From assembly GCA_002327525.1 (NCBI GenBank), contig DCWG01000156.1:1245-39632 (forward strand): a DNA stretch of 38,388 bases. Direction: 5' to 3'. This DNA is from Gammaproteobacteria bacterium UBA2168. Its GTDB lineage: Bacteria > Pseudomonadota > Gammaproteobacteria > Pseudomonadales > Azotimanducaceae. Shown here in pieces: positions 8,648 through 16,139 of the stretch. Position numbers and translations under genes: made by a program. The stretch's first letter is position 1. Each line of letters opens with the position of its first letter. Under the pieces are notes generated by a model. That model ran no database searches. It saw only the letters and a list, made by a program, of their open reading frames with translations, and was not told the origin of the DNA.

Positions 8648-9316
8648 ATGAGTGACAGTAAGGAAACCATCGCTATTCTGGGCGGAACCGGGGATCTCGG
8701 CACAGGACTCGCCATCCGCTGGTCGAAGGCAGGGCACAAGATCGTCATCGGATCACGCACGCTGGAAAAAGCTCAGAACGCCGTTGCCAACCTGCAGGCC
8801 GTCAGTCCCGAAACACCGGCAGATGCCATGGAAAACAGCGATGCGGCCGCTGCCGGTGACATTGTGGTGCTGACCGTTCCCGCGGAACATCAGATCTCCA
8901 CGCTCATGGGTGTGAAGGACTCACTCGAGGGTAAGATCCTGATCGACGTCACGGTTCCACTGGTACCGCCCAAGGTCGGTACGGTGCAGTTGCCCGTGGA
9001 GGGCAGCGCCGGTAAGCGCGCCCAGGATGCGCTCGGCAAGGACGTCATGGTGGTGACCGCCTTTCAGAACATTGCCGCTCATCTGCTTCAGGAACCCGTC
9101 ACCATCGAGTGTGACGTGCTGGTAGCCGGCAACAAGAAAGCGGCACGCGACAAGGTGATCGAACTGGCCAAGGAAGCAGGTATGACCGCCTGGCACGCGG
9201 GCCCTATCGAAAACTCGGCCGCCGCCGAGGCACTGACGTCCATCCTGATCCAGATCAACCGGCGACACGACATCAGCCATTCCGGTATCAAGATCATCGG
9301 CCAGGACGATCACTGA
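8648..9316 (+). CDS. npdG: NADPH-dependent F420 reductase (F420H2:NADP oxidoreductase)
   Basis: 222 aa. The N-terminus I-A-I-L-G-G-T-G-D-L-G-T-G-L-A (residues 9-23) is the Rossmann loop of the Fno/NpdG family, followed by G-H-K-I-V-I-G-S-R-T, whose S-R-T explains NADP preference. V-V-L-T-V-P-A-E-H and I-L-I-D-V-T-V-P-L are further family blocks. It transfers hydride between NADPH and F420 and so supplies F420H2 to the LLM enzymes nearby. GGGAG lies 5 nt before the ATG. It is followed after 6 nt by cofE and then cofD, a clear reductase-biosynthesis operon. Confidence 0.93.
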   Translation: MSDSKETIAILGGTGDLGTGLAIRWSKAGHKIVIGSRTLEKAQNAVANLQAVSPETPADAMENSDAAAAGDIVVLTVPAEHQISTLMGVKDSLEGKILIDVTVPLVPPKVGTVQLPVEGSAGKRAQDALGKDVMVVTAFQNIAAHLLQEPVTIECDVLVAGNKKAARDKVIELAKEAGMTAWHAGPIENSAAAEALTSILIQINRRHDISHSGIKIIGQDDH

Positions 9317-9322
9317 GCGCAC

Positions 9323-10087
9323 ATGACGCCCTCACTCACTTTTGTCGCCATCGCCGGACTGCCCATGGTGGTCGAAGGCGACGATCTCGCCGCACTGATC
9401 ACGGCCGCCATCAAGGCAGATGGTCAGACACTCCAGGACGGTGACATCATCTGCATCGCACAGAAGGTGGTCAGCAAAGCAGAAGGCTGCTTGCTACCGC
9501 TCGCGGGCATAGAAGCCAGCGAAGAAGCCCGGCAGCTGGCCGCTGAGACCGACAAGGATCCGCGCCTGGTGCAACTCATCCTCGATGAGTCGACGGAGGT
9601 CGTACGCAAGAAGCTTGGTGTACTGATCGTACGCCACCGCCTGGGGCTGGTCAGTGCGCAGGCCGGTATCGATCAGAGCAACATCAAGCATGGAGATGAT
9701 GACTACGCCCTGCTCCTGCCCGAGGACCCGGACGCCTCCGCCACCGCACTACGAGATGCCATCCAGCAGCAGACCGGCAAATCGATAGGCGTGTTGATCA
9801 CCGACAGTCACAACCGTCCCTGGCGTCTCGGTACCGTCGGTACCGCCATCGGCGCAGCCGGCATGCGTGTGCTGGACGATCATCGCGGCGGCACCGATAT
9901 CTACGGCCGCGAACTGAAAGTCACTCTCATCAACCGCGCCGATGCCATCGCGGGCGCGGCCACCCTGCTGATGGGTGAGACCACGGAGAAGATACCGCTC
10001 GTGATCGCGCGCGGCGTGCCGTGGGAGGGGTGCGACGACACCGCGGCGATGATCAATCGGCCGCTGGAAGAGGATCTGTTTCGCTGA
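9323..10087 (+). CDS. cofE: Coenzyme F420-0:L-glutamate ligase
   Basis: 254 aa, the length of stand-alone CofE. Clear motifs are G-D-I-I-C-I-A-Q-K-V-V-S-K-A-E-G (residues 38-53), V-R-K-K-L-G-V-L-I-V-R-H-R-L-G, N-I-K-H-G-D-D-D-Y-A-L-L-L-P-E-D-P-D, and S-H-N-R-P-W-R-L-G-T-V-G-T-A-I-G. It adds L-glutamate to F420-0 with GTP and a divalent metal. Unlike mycobacterial FbiB (about 450 aa) it has no C-terminal FMN reductase domain, and no such domain appears elsewhere in the window. The ATG is 6 nt after the npdG stop, and the stop overlaps the cofD start (TGATG). Confidence 0.95.
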   Translation: MTPSLTFVAIAGLPMVVEGDDLAALITAAIKADGQTLQDGDIICIAQKVVSKAEGCLLPLAGIEASEEARQLAAETDKDPRLVQLILDESTEVVRKKLGVLIVRHRLGLVSAQAGIDQSNIKHGDDDYALLLPEDPDASATALRDAIQQQTGKSIGVLITDSHNRPWRLGTVGTAIGAAGMRVLDDHRGGTDIYGRELKVTLINRADAIAGAATLLMGETTEKIPLVIARGVPWEGCDDTAAMINRPLEEDLFR

Positions 10088-11019
10088 TGGGCCGCTATCT
10101 CGCCATCACCGGGGGCGTGGGTGGCGCGAAGCTGGCGCTCGGTCTGTCCAAGCTCCTCGGCCCTGATGATGTGCTGTTCGCTGTCAACACGGGTGATGAC
10201 TTCGAGCATCTCGGGTTCGACATCTCACCTGACGTCGACACATTGACCTACACACTCGCCGACGAAGTGAACCAGGATACCGGCTGGGGACGCGCGGGTG
10301 AATCCTGGCAATTCATCGACGCCCTTGCTCAATTTGGCGGAGAAACCTGGTTTCGTCTGGGCGATCGGGACCTGGCGCTGCACGTGACACGCACGCGGCT
10401 GCTCGCCGAGGGTCGAACCCTCACCGAGGCGACCAGGACCATCACTCGGGCCCTCGGCATCTGGCATACTCTGGTGCCGATGAGCGACGATTCGGTGCGC
10501 ACCATCGTGCACACACCCGACGGGCCGCTGGCTTTCCAGCACTATTTCGTGCGCGACCGTTGCGAGCCGGCCGTAACGGGATTCGAGTTTCAGGGAATAG
10601 ACGATGCTGTACCAAACCCCGAAATCCTCGCCTGCCTCCGAGACTGCAACGCCGTCATCATCTGCCCTTCGAATCCGTTCGTCTCAGTAGATCCGATGCT
10701 CGACATACCAGGCATGCGCGATGCCATCCGGGCGAGCGGTGCACCGGTCGTCGCCGTCTCGCCCATCGTCGGCGGCCTCGCCATCAAGGGACCCACTGCC
10801 AAGATGATGAAAGAACTCGACGTGCCCGCCACGGCCGAGCAGGTGGCCACACACTACGGAGATCTGCTCACCGGGTTTCTGCTCGACGAACAGGACGCAG
10901 GTCTGCACGGTGCGTTGCCGGTAACGACAAGCGTGGCTCATTCGGTCATGCACACGCTCGAGGACAAAATCCAGCTCGCCCGCGCAACCCTGCGATTCGT
11001 CGATACCCTCAAAGCGTGA
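10087..11019 (+). CDS. cofD: 2-phospho-L-lactate (phosphoenolpyruvyl/3-phosphoglyceryl) transferase
   Basis: 310 aa from the ATG that overlaps the cofE stop (TGATG). The N-terminus L-A-I-T-G-G-V-G-G-A-K-L-A-L-G-L is the hallmark of CofD/FbiA, followed by V-N-T-G-D-D-F-E-H-L-G-F and S-P-D-V-D-T-L-T-Y-T-L. F-R-L-G-D-R-D-L-A-L-H and C-P-S-N-P-F-V-S-V-D-P are also typical. It joins the guanylated phospho-acid made by CofC to FO, giving F420-0 or a dehydro or 3PG form. The frame is open for 22 codons upstream of 10087, but that part overlaps cofE. An in-frame alternative start is unlikely. Confidence 0.95.
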   Translation: MGRYLAITGGVGGAKLALGLSKLLGPDDVLFAVNTGDDFEHLGFDISPDVDTLTYTLADEVNQDTGWGRAGESWQFIDALAQFGGETWFRLGDRDLALHVTRTRLLAEGRTLTEATRTITRALGIWHTLVPMSDDSVRTIVHTPDGPLAFQHYFVRDRCEPAVTGFEFQGIDDAVPNPEILACLRDCNAVIICPSNPFVSVDPMLDIPGMRDAIRASGAPVVAVSPIVGGLAIKGPTAKMMKELDVPATAEQVATHYGDLLTGFLLDEQDAGLHGALPVTTSVAHSVMHTLEDKIQLARATLRFVDTLKA

Positions 11020-11699
11020 CGCCTGGGAAAACCCGTAGGCTCTCTCAACCCACGATGCTCGCCTTCGGTATCGGGCAGGCCGCCGAAGCATTCAAAAACC
11101 AGGCTTTCAACGTCTGCCTGCTCTTTTACTATCAACAGGTGGTAGGCGTATCCGGCACGTTGAACCCTGCCGGATACTAGGGCTTCTCGCTGTTCTTCGC
11201 CGCTGCCATGTTCAGCGTGATCATGCTCTGCGTGTTCGGCACCACGCGGGAGATTCCACACCTGCGCGAAAGCAGCGATTCCGATGCGCTGACACCGGCC
11301 GTGTTCCGGTCCGACTTCATGGACGTTTTCAACAACCGCTCCTTTCGCCTCATATTCATCGGCATGTTGATGCCGACCTTCGCCATCGCCGACGAGGTGG
11401 CACTCAAGACAGGTAAGCGGCGCGAACGAACCATCTACGCGGAATGCTCATTTGCCAACAAGGCATCGGCCGCGCTGGGCGCCATGGTTGGCGGTGTGAT
11501 GCTGGACGTCATCGCGTTTCCGCGCGCCGCCGAGGTAGGAAGCGTGGCGGCTGATACCACCTGGTGGCTCGGTGTCATCGAGGGGCCGGCCTCGTCTATC
11601 GTCTCTATCTCAGGCGTGGCCTTTTACCTACGCTACCGGATCAACCGCAAGCACCACGCAGAGATTAGAGCGGCCATCGACAAGCGGAACCAGAGTTAA
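11016..11699 (+). pseudogene. GPH-type MFS transporter, degenerate
   Basis: A GTG at 11016 overlaps the cofD stop and opens M-L-A-F-G-I-G-Q-A-A-E-A-F-K-N-Q-A-F-N, the N-terminal helix of glycoside-pentoside-hexuronide (GPH) symporters. An in-frame TAG stops it at 11178-11180. The same frame then continues with a transmembrane segment, T-T-R-E-I-P-H-L and N-R-S-F-R-L-I-F-I-G, then a family-like C-terminus (KTGKRRERTIYAECSFANKA, GGVMLDVIAF, RYRIN). Only about 227 codons remain of the usual 440 or more, so large internal segments are missing as well as the stop. It was probably once the third or fourth gene of the F420 operon. Confidence 0.82.
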
Positions 11700-11765
11700 T
11701 ATTTTTTTTGCAAAACACTTACAACCTATTGTTTTAACATAAGAATAATAGCGTAGCAGGAGTGT
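11700..11765. other. AT-rich spacer before cofC
   Basis: A stretch beginning with T8 (11702-11709) and continuing with TTAACATAAGAATAATAG-like sequence stands out sharply from the GC-rich surroundings. It could carry the cofC promoter, but I find no well-spaced -35/-10 pair. The T run has no clear hairpin before it, so I do not call a terminator. It may be residue of insertion or deletion events next to the MFS pseudogene. Confidence 0.4.
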
Positions 11766-11831
11766 CTTCAGCGGCCATTCGAATCTGGCCCGCCTCTGTT
11801 CTTCCGCCGATTAAACCTCCACAATGGCCCC

Positions 11832-12518
11832 ATGTGGGCCATCGTTCCAATCAAATCCTTCGAGTTCGCCAAGAAACGTCTGGCGAATCTCCTCTCACCC
11901 GATGAGCGCCGCCTACTGATGCTGGCCATGGCACGTGATGTCCTCACGGCCCTTTCCCGATCACAGCGTCTTAGCGGTGTGCTCATCGTCAGCCGGGCAC
12001 CGGAAGCAGACGCCCTGGCACAATCGTTCGGCACCGAGCGTTTTGCCGAGGCGCCGGATGCGGATCTGCCATCCGCGCTCACGCAGGCCGCCGAGTATCT
12101 GGCCGAGCGTCTGAACGCGAAAGGCGTTTTCATCGTCCCGGCGGACGTACCGCTCATTCGAGCCAGCGAGATAGATGCCGTTCTCGACGAACACGAAATC
12201 GTCACGATCATTCCGGACGACGAACACATCGGAACGAACGGCCTGCTCACCTCACCGCCTGACGCCATTGCCTTTATCTTCGACGGCAAGAGTTTCCGCC
12301 CGCACGTGGACGCCGCCTATCGCGCCGGCATCACGCCGCTGATCAAGCCCTGCACGGGCTTTGCAGTGGACATCGATCTGCCCGCGGATCTGGAAATTCT
12401 GCTGCGTGAAGGACCGGGTACACAGACCAGCACGTATCTCGAACGCGCCGGTATTGCCGAGCGCCTCGCCAGCCGGGCCCGGACAGCAGGGGAAGAGAAC
12501 CAGGATAAGTCCGACTGA
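11832..12518 (+). CDS. cofC: Phospholactate/phosphoenolpyruvate guanylyltransferase
   Basis: 228 aa. W-A-I-V-P-I-K-S-F-E-F-A-K-K-R-L-A (residues 2-18) is the nucleotide-binding N-terminus of CofC/FbiD. L-L-M-L-A-M-A-R-D-V-L and F-I-V-P-A-D-V-P-L (metal/nucleotide Asp) are also typical. The enzyme condenses GTP with 2-phospholactate, phosphoenolpyruvate or 3-phosphoglycerate to feed CofD. Which acid is used cannot be decided by eye. No convincing ribosome binding site precedes the ATG, and an out-of-frame ATG lies 8 nt upstream, so translation may be weak or leaderless. It is separated from cofD by the broken MFS gene. Confidence 0.93.
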   Translation: MWAIVPIKSFEFAKKRLANLLSPDERRLLMLAMARDVLTALSRSQRLSGVLIVSRAPEADALAQSFGTERFAEAPDADLPSALTQAAEYLAERLNAKGVFIVPADVPLIRASEIDAVLDEHEIVTIIPDDEHIGTNGLLTSPPDAIAFIFDGKSFRPHVDAAYRAGITPLIKPCTGFAVDIDLPADLEILLREGPGTQTSTYLERAGIAERLASRARTAGEENQDKSD

Positions 12519-12957
12519 CGTGATGCCTCGATGCGCCGCATCACATCCCGCCAGCGCGCATCGTTCTTCAATTGCATATACCAGGCGTTCACCCAGAATC
12601 GCTCCGCGTCCTCAGCCGGCCCCAGCGATCCAGAATGTCCATGATCGAGGACCGCACCTAACCACCCCAATCGGGGCGGCGACCGTCGATTCCTTCTATT
12701 GCGTACTCCCGGACCAGCGTCCGGCTCGCATGCACCGCACCCGAGTTATCCGCTACATTCGGGGTCTGCCGCCAGGGCCGCGATCGCCCGACCAACGAAA
12801 CAGGGTGTTTCCGATTCCGCGGAATGGGGACAGGTACCCTTTCGGCCGAGCGCCAAGCGTTTCACGCGGAGGAACTTCCGTTGCGCGCCGCGCAGCAGCC
12901 GGGCTAACCTCGAGATCATCGACACATAACCACCTTCGCAACAAAAAGGAGAAGAGC
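12519..12957. other. 439-nt region without an intact gene
   Basis: Between cofC and the second LLM gene I find no supported CDS. On the reverse strand, 12530-12670 reads as a protein-like fragment (RFWVNAWYMQLKND, RWRDVMRRIE) without a start or recognisable family; it may be the tail of a lost gene. A palindromic REP-like element sits at 12802-12840. The last 12 nt hold the ribosome binding site AAGGAGAAG of the next gene. Confidence 0.5.
12802..12840. repeat. Imperfect REP-like palindrome
   Basis: The centre ATTCCGCGGAAT (12814-12825) is a perfect 12-bp palindrome. Partial complementarity continues outward (CC/GG, TT/GA) and ends with AGGGT (12802-12806) facing ACCCT (12836-12840). The right half contains GGGGACAGGTACC, one transition away from the core of the 5653-5705 palindrome, which suggests both belong to one dispersed family. 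Confidence 0.6.
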
Positions 12958-13962
12958 ATGAAACTCGGATTAGGCGTGGGGCCGATGGGCCCACCCGGCG
13001 GCGAGACCATCATTCAACTCGCCAGGGAAGCCGAGAACCTCGGTTACGACACCATATGGTGTCCCGAGATCTACGGAATGGACTGTTTTACGCCACTGGC
13101 GTGGATCGGGGCGCACACCTCCAGCATCAACCTCGGGACTTCCATCATGCAGATTTCCGCGCGCAGTCCAGCCAGTGCCGCCATGCACGCGGTGTCAATG
13201 GACTACCTCTCAAACGGCCGCCTGATTCTCGGCATTGGTGTGTCCGGACCACAGGTGGTAGAAGGCTGGTACGGTCAGCCCTACCCCAGACCATTGGCCC
13301 GCACCCGCGAATGGATCCAGATCTTCCGAAAGATCATCGCACGCCAGGAACCGGTGTCCTTTGATGGCGATCACTACCAGTTGCCACTCGACGGCGGCAC
13401 GGGCCTCGGCAAGCCGCTCAAGCTCATGCAACATCCCCTGCGCGAGCACATTCCCGTCTATCTCGGCGCGGAGGGGCCCAAGAACGTCGCTATGGCGGCG
13501 GAAATCTGTGACGGCTGGATACCCATGTTTCTGTCTCCTTACCGCATGAACGATCAGTACGCAGACGCCATGCGCGCCAAGGGACCGGACTTCGAGATCG
13601 CGGCGGCGGTGCCCGTGGTGATCGACGACGACGTGGACAAGGCTCGTTCACAGATCAAGTTCAACGTAGGTTTTTATGTCGGTGGTATGGGAGCGAAGAC
13701 CTTCAATGTGCACAAGGACCACGTCAGCCGCATGGGTTTCGCCGATGCCGCACAGGAAATCCAGAATCTTTTCATGTCCGGCAAGCGCGAACAGGCTTTC
13801 GCCGCCGTCCCGGACCAGCTGGTCGACGAGATCGCGCTGTGCGGGCCCAGGGAGCGTATCCGAGAACGGCTTCAGGGCTGGAAGGACAGCCCCATCACGC
13901 AGCTCAACGTGGGTACGGCGGACATGGATACGTTGCGCTTCTTCGCCGAAGAGCTGCTCTGA
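12958..13962 (+). CDS. LLM class F420-dependent oxidoreductase (Rv3520c-like)
   Basis: 334 aa. It begins M-K-L-G-L-G-V-G-P-M-G-P and has A-E-N-L-G-Y-D-T-I-W-C-P-E-I-Y-G, I-N-L-G-T-S-I-M-Q-I-S-A-R-S-P and L-I-L-G-I-G-V-S-G-P-Q-V-V-E-G-W-Y-G, a combination I associate with the Rv3520c group of F420-dependent LLM proteins. L-G-A-E-G-P-K-N-V closes the cofactor site. ATG 12958 is chosen because AAGGAGAAG precedes it; the frame is open upstream only through non-coding sequence. It is placed within the F420 biosynthesis block. The substrate is unknown. Confidence 0.88.
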   Translation: MKLGLGVGPMGPPGGETIIQLAREAENLGYDTIWCPEIYGMDCFTPLAWIGAHTSSINLGTSIMQISARSPASAAMHAVSMDYLSNGRLILGIGVSGPQVVEGWYGQPYPRPLARTREWIQIFRKIIARQEPVSFDGDHYQLPLDGGTGLGKPLKLMQHPLREHIPVYLGAEGPKNVAMAAEICDGWIPMFLSPYRMNDQYADAMRAKGPDFEIAAAVPVVIDDDVDKARSQIKFNVGFYVGGMGAKTFNVHKDHVSRMGFADAAQEIQNLFMSGKREQAFAAVPDQLVDEIALCGPRERIRERLQGWKDSPITQLNVGTADMDTLRFFAEELL

Positions 13963-14004
13963 CACGCAGAGACCCGGCTCGGCCGCGGATCAGGTGAACG
14001 CGTT

Positions 14005-14403
14005 ACGAACGAGGGAGGCTGCCTGTGCGGCGACATCACCTGGGGCATTGACGGCGAACCCATGATGATGTCCAGCTGCCATTGTTCCATGTGCAGAAAA
14101 ACACATGGAACGGCCTATGGATGCTTCATCGGCGTATCGGCGGAGGCTTTCGAGTGGCGCTCGGCAGAAGGGAAGAACGCTCGTTCGAATCGTCCCCGGG
14201 AGGGCACCACCCATTCTGCCCGCGATGCGGTTCCCTGATGCCGACCGAGGTGAGCGAGCGCGGCGTGGTGATGGTTCCAATGAGCGCGCTGGATCAGGAT
14301 CCCGGGCTGAGGCCGCAGGCACACATCTTCGCCGGTTCCAAGGCTCCCTTGGTTCACGATCACCAACCATCTACCGCAGTTCTATGCCATGCCGGAGGGC
14401 TAG
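14005..14403 (+). pseudogene. GFA/CENP-V family zinc protein, frameshifted
   Basis: From 14011 the sequence reads G-G-C-L-C-G-D-I-T-W, then C-H-C-S-M-C-R-K-T-H-G, the zinc-binding Cys motifs of the glutathione-dependent formaldehyde-activating (GFA) family, with FIGVSAEAFEWRS following. Near 14170-14190 homology shifts to another frame (FESSPGGHHPFCPRCGSLMP). Near 14348 it shifts again to W-F-T-I-T-N-H-L-P-Q-F-Y-A-M-P-E-G, ending at TAG 14401-14403. No in-frame start codon lies between the LLM stop and the first motif. Two frameshifts and a missing start make it non-functional. Confidence 0.82.
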
Positions 14404-14548
14404 TCTGTGCCTATCGAAAAAAAACAATCACGAATTCAGGGTCGAAAGCCCTCCCATGGCATAATTAAATCCCTATTAAATCAATAGATTAAAGTCTATT
14501 TATAAGAGTATCTCTAGCCACAGCCGGCAATCCCAGGACACGAGCTGG
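14404..14548. other. AT-rich intergenic stretch
   Basis: The region includes A8 at 14418-14425 and two copies of ATTAAATC around 14463-14482. A small inverted repeat AATAGA/TCTATT (14483-14488 and 14495-14500) has a 6-nt loop. It lies between the ends of two convergent units and may act in termination, but no GC-rich stem is present. Confidence 0.4.
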
Positions 14549-14848
14549 CTAACGCTTCTTCAACCTCTCGTGCCCGCGCGAATCCGGATCTGCCTTGCGG
14601 ATCTCGATTCCGAACACCTCGGTCGTTTCAGCCGCCTTCCGCTCCCTGGCCACCGTTTCCCGGGTTTCAACACGCACCTCACCGCAGAACTCCTGGAGGA
14701 TCTCCCGCACTCGTGTGCGTTCGCGCTGATCGAGTTCTCCCAACACCTCATTGTGAAGGCGCTCCAGCACGTGTTCCGCATCGCAGGTTTCGGCTCGAAG
14801 CGACGATCCCACATATAAAAGAACGATGAACACCAGCAGACGACTCAT
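14549..14848 (-). CDS. Small secreted protein of unknown function
   Basis: 99 aa. Residues 1-19 form a clear Sec signal peptide (SRLLVFIVLLYVGSSLRA, cleavage probably after A-E or before E-T-C). The mature part is short, charged and predicted helical, with two Cys (C22 and C55) that could form a disulfide, and an Arg/Glu-rich end. I do not recognise the family. The start overlaps the stop of the CMD-like gene by ATGA, so the two are translationally coupled, which implies that ribosomes do reach the end of that gene past its internal TGA. Confidence 0.65.
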   Translation of the reverse strand: MSRLLVFIVLLYVGSSLRAETCDAEHVLERLHNEVLGELDQRERTRVREILQEFCGEVRVETRETVARERKAAETTEVFGIEIRKADPDSRGHERLKKR

Positions 14849-15963
14849 AGCGGCAACCTCGCGGACACGAATTCATTCAACCCCAACTCCGCACGCATTC
14901 CCTCGGTGACGACCGCTGTACGCTCGTCAACGGCAATACCGGTCGAATCCGCAATGCGGGTCATGCGCTGGAAATTTCCGATCACGGCTGCCGCATCCAC
15001 CAGTGCCTGCGCCCCGAGTGCATCCGCCGCCGCCTGCCGGGCGGTGGCCAACTCCGGTGTTCCGGTCAACGCGGCCTCCACGAACGCCACCAGTTCCTCT
15101 CCGCAAGGCACACCGCTGAACGTCCCGCTGCCTTTCACGATTGCATGCAAATTCAGCCCCTCGACATCCCGACCGCTCTCACGGAGCATCATCGAATGTG
15201 CGTTGGTTCAGTAGAAACAGTCGTTCAGCGCCGAGGTACGTCCGGCCACCAGTTCGATCTGTGGCCGCGACAGGCTGAGTTCACCCGTCTTACCAAAGTC
15301 GCGCACATCGACATTGGGCAGGTATTGCACGCTCGCCTGCGCATCGAGTTGTCGCACTGCATCCGGAACCAGGCTCATCGCGCGTATGACATTGCCCATC
15401 TGCGGTGATCCGCCATAGATGTCCGCCTCGGGCCCGGTGAGGGCGTCGGGGGTCAGCATGGGCACCCAGCCAACATCGATCTGCGCATTGGGTGGGCGGT
15501 ACCCGTCCGGGTCACCCGCCAGCGACTCCGGCAGCGGTTCCAAAGGTAGCCCGAGCGATTTGTGCTGCGCATCGATGCAGACGATGGTCACGACGACACT
15601 CACCGCCTCTACCCAGTGTCCATCCGTAAATGTGGCATCCAGCGTGTCGCCCAACCAGGTGCCGCTGAGCCGGGAGGCATCTGTTGCGATGCGGTGCACC
15701 GAATCGACGACCTTGGCACTCAGTCTCGAAGATTCCGGTCGGGCCAGGTGCGCGCCGGACACGGCCGCGGGAGACAGAGCCGTCTTGCGCTTCGCGCATA
15801 GCAGGCAGTCGGCGGCATCCCGTGCCGCCGCTGCAATAGCGACGCGCTCCTCCCCCGTCCACCAGCTACCTGGCTCTGCGATGTAGAGCCAGCTGGCACG
15901 AAACGCCTCGACCATGCTTTCGCGCACCGGGTATGGGCAGTTTTCGTAAGTGAAATGGCTCAT
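14845..15963 (-). CDS. AhpD/CMD-like protein, candidate selenoprotein (CxxU, in-frame TGA at 15208-15210)
   Basis: 372 aa if the TGA at codon 252 is read through; 251 aa otherwise. The frame is continuous across the TGA. The protein has two carboxymuconolactone-decarboxylase-like halves: the first carries C53-L-L-C56 (A-A-D-C-L-L-C-A-K-R-K), the second L-S-R-P-Q-I-E-L-V-A-G-R-T-S-A-L-N-D then C249-F-Y-TGA252-T-N-A-H-S-M-M-L-R. In AhpD-like enzymes this second site is CxxC followed by a His, so the TGA replaces exactly the second redox Cys. A further 120 sense codons follow, with no other lesion, to an ATGA overlap with the next gene. A SECIS-like hairpin follows the TGA. I infer selenocysteine insertion; a Cys-to-stop mutation is the alternative. 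Probable role: thiol/selenol peroxidase or oxidoreductase. Start 15963 (MSHFTYENCPYPVRESM) is preferred; 16011 is possible. Confidence 0.72.
15170..15191 (-). promoter_or_regulatory. Candidate bacterial SECIS element
   Basis: On the reverse strand, starting 16 nt after the TGA at 15208-15210, the mRNA can fold into a stem with a perfect upper part GCUC/GAGC (15184-15187 with 15175-15178) and a 5-nt loop CGUGA (15179-15183). The stem extends downwards by U-G, a bulged G, A-U, G-C and U-G pairs. The loop begins 24 nt after the UGA and has G at its second position. These values fit the published general rules for bacterial SECIS (loop 16-37 nt from UGA, G in the first two loop bases). Chance hairpins of this quality are not rare, so it supports rather than proves recoding. 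Confidence 0.55.
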
Positions 15964-15969
15964 GGGCCG

Positions 15970-15975
15970 ATTATA
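15970..15975 (-). promoter_or_regulatory. Possible -10 box of the CMD-like gene
   Basis: On the reverse strand TATAAT lies 6 nt before the ATG at 15963. If used, transcription would start at or next to that ATG, giving a leaderless message, which fits the absence of a Shine-Dalgarno sequence. No good -35 hexamer is present at 16-18 nt. Confidence 0.35.
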
Positions 15976-16053
15976 GGGCAACTTCTCCCACCTATAGCCA
16001 AAGGCACCCAAACCCGTCGATAATGCGCGACTCGCCCGGGGATGAAACCTCAG

Positions 16054-16073
16054 GGGGCCGAAAAGGCGGCCCC
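16054..16073 (+). promoter_or_regulatory. Stem-loop in the fbiC leader
   Basis: GGGGCCG (16054-16060) and CGGCCCC (16067-16073) form a perfect 7-bp GC stem with loop AAAAGG, about 66 nt before the fbiC start. There is no T run, so it is not a terminator of the usual type. It lies in a leader of more than 100 nt, unusual among the tightly packed genes here, and may be part of a larger regulatory RNA. No known riboswitch class was recognised. Confidence 0.4.
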
Positions 16074-16139
16074 ATAGGGACTGAACCCCAACCGCGCAGG
16101 TCGCGGATACGGGTAACGAACAGCACAGGAGATGAGATC

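Noticed and set aside
11178..11180. TAG in the GPH transporter frame read as pyrrolysine or suppressed stop
   Set aside because: The gene also lacks large internal parts, so it is simply a pseudogene.
16023..16139. Upstream extension of the fbiC frame
   Set aside because: No similarity to FO synthase. AGGAG and the conserved N-terminus place the start at 16140.
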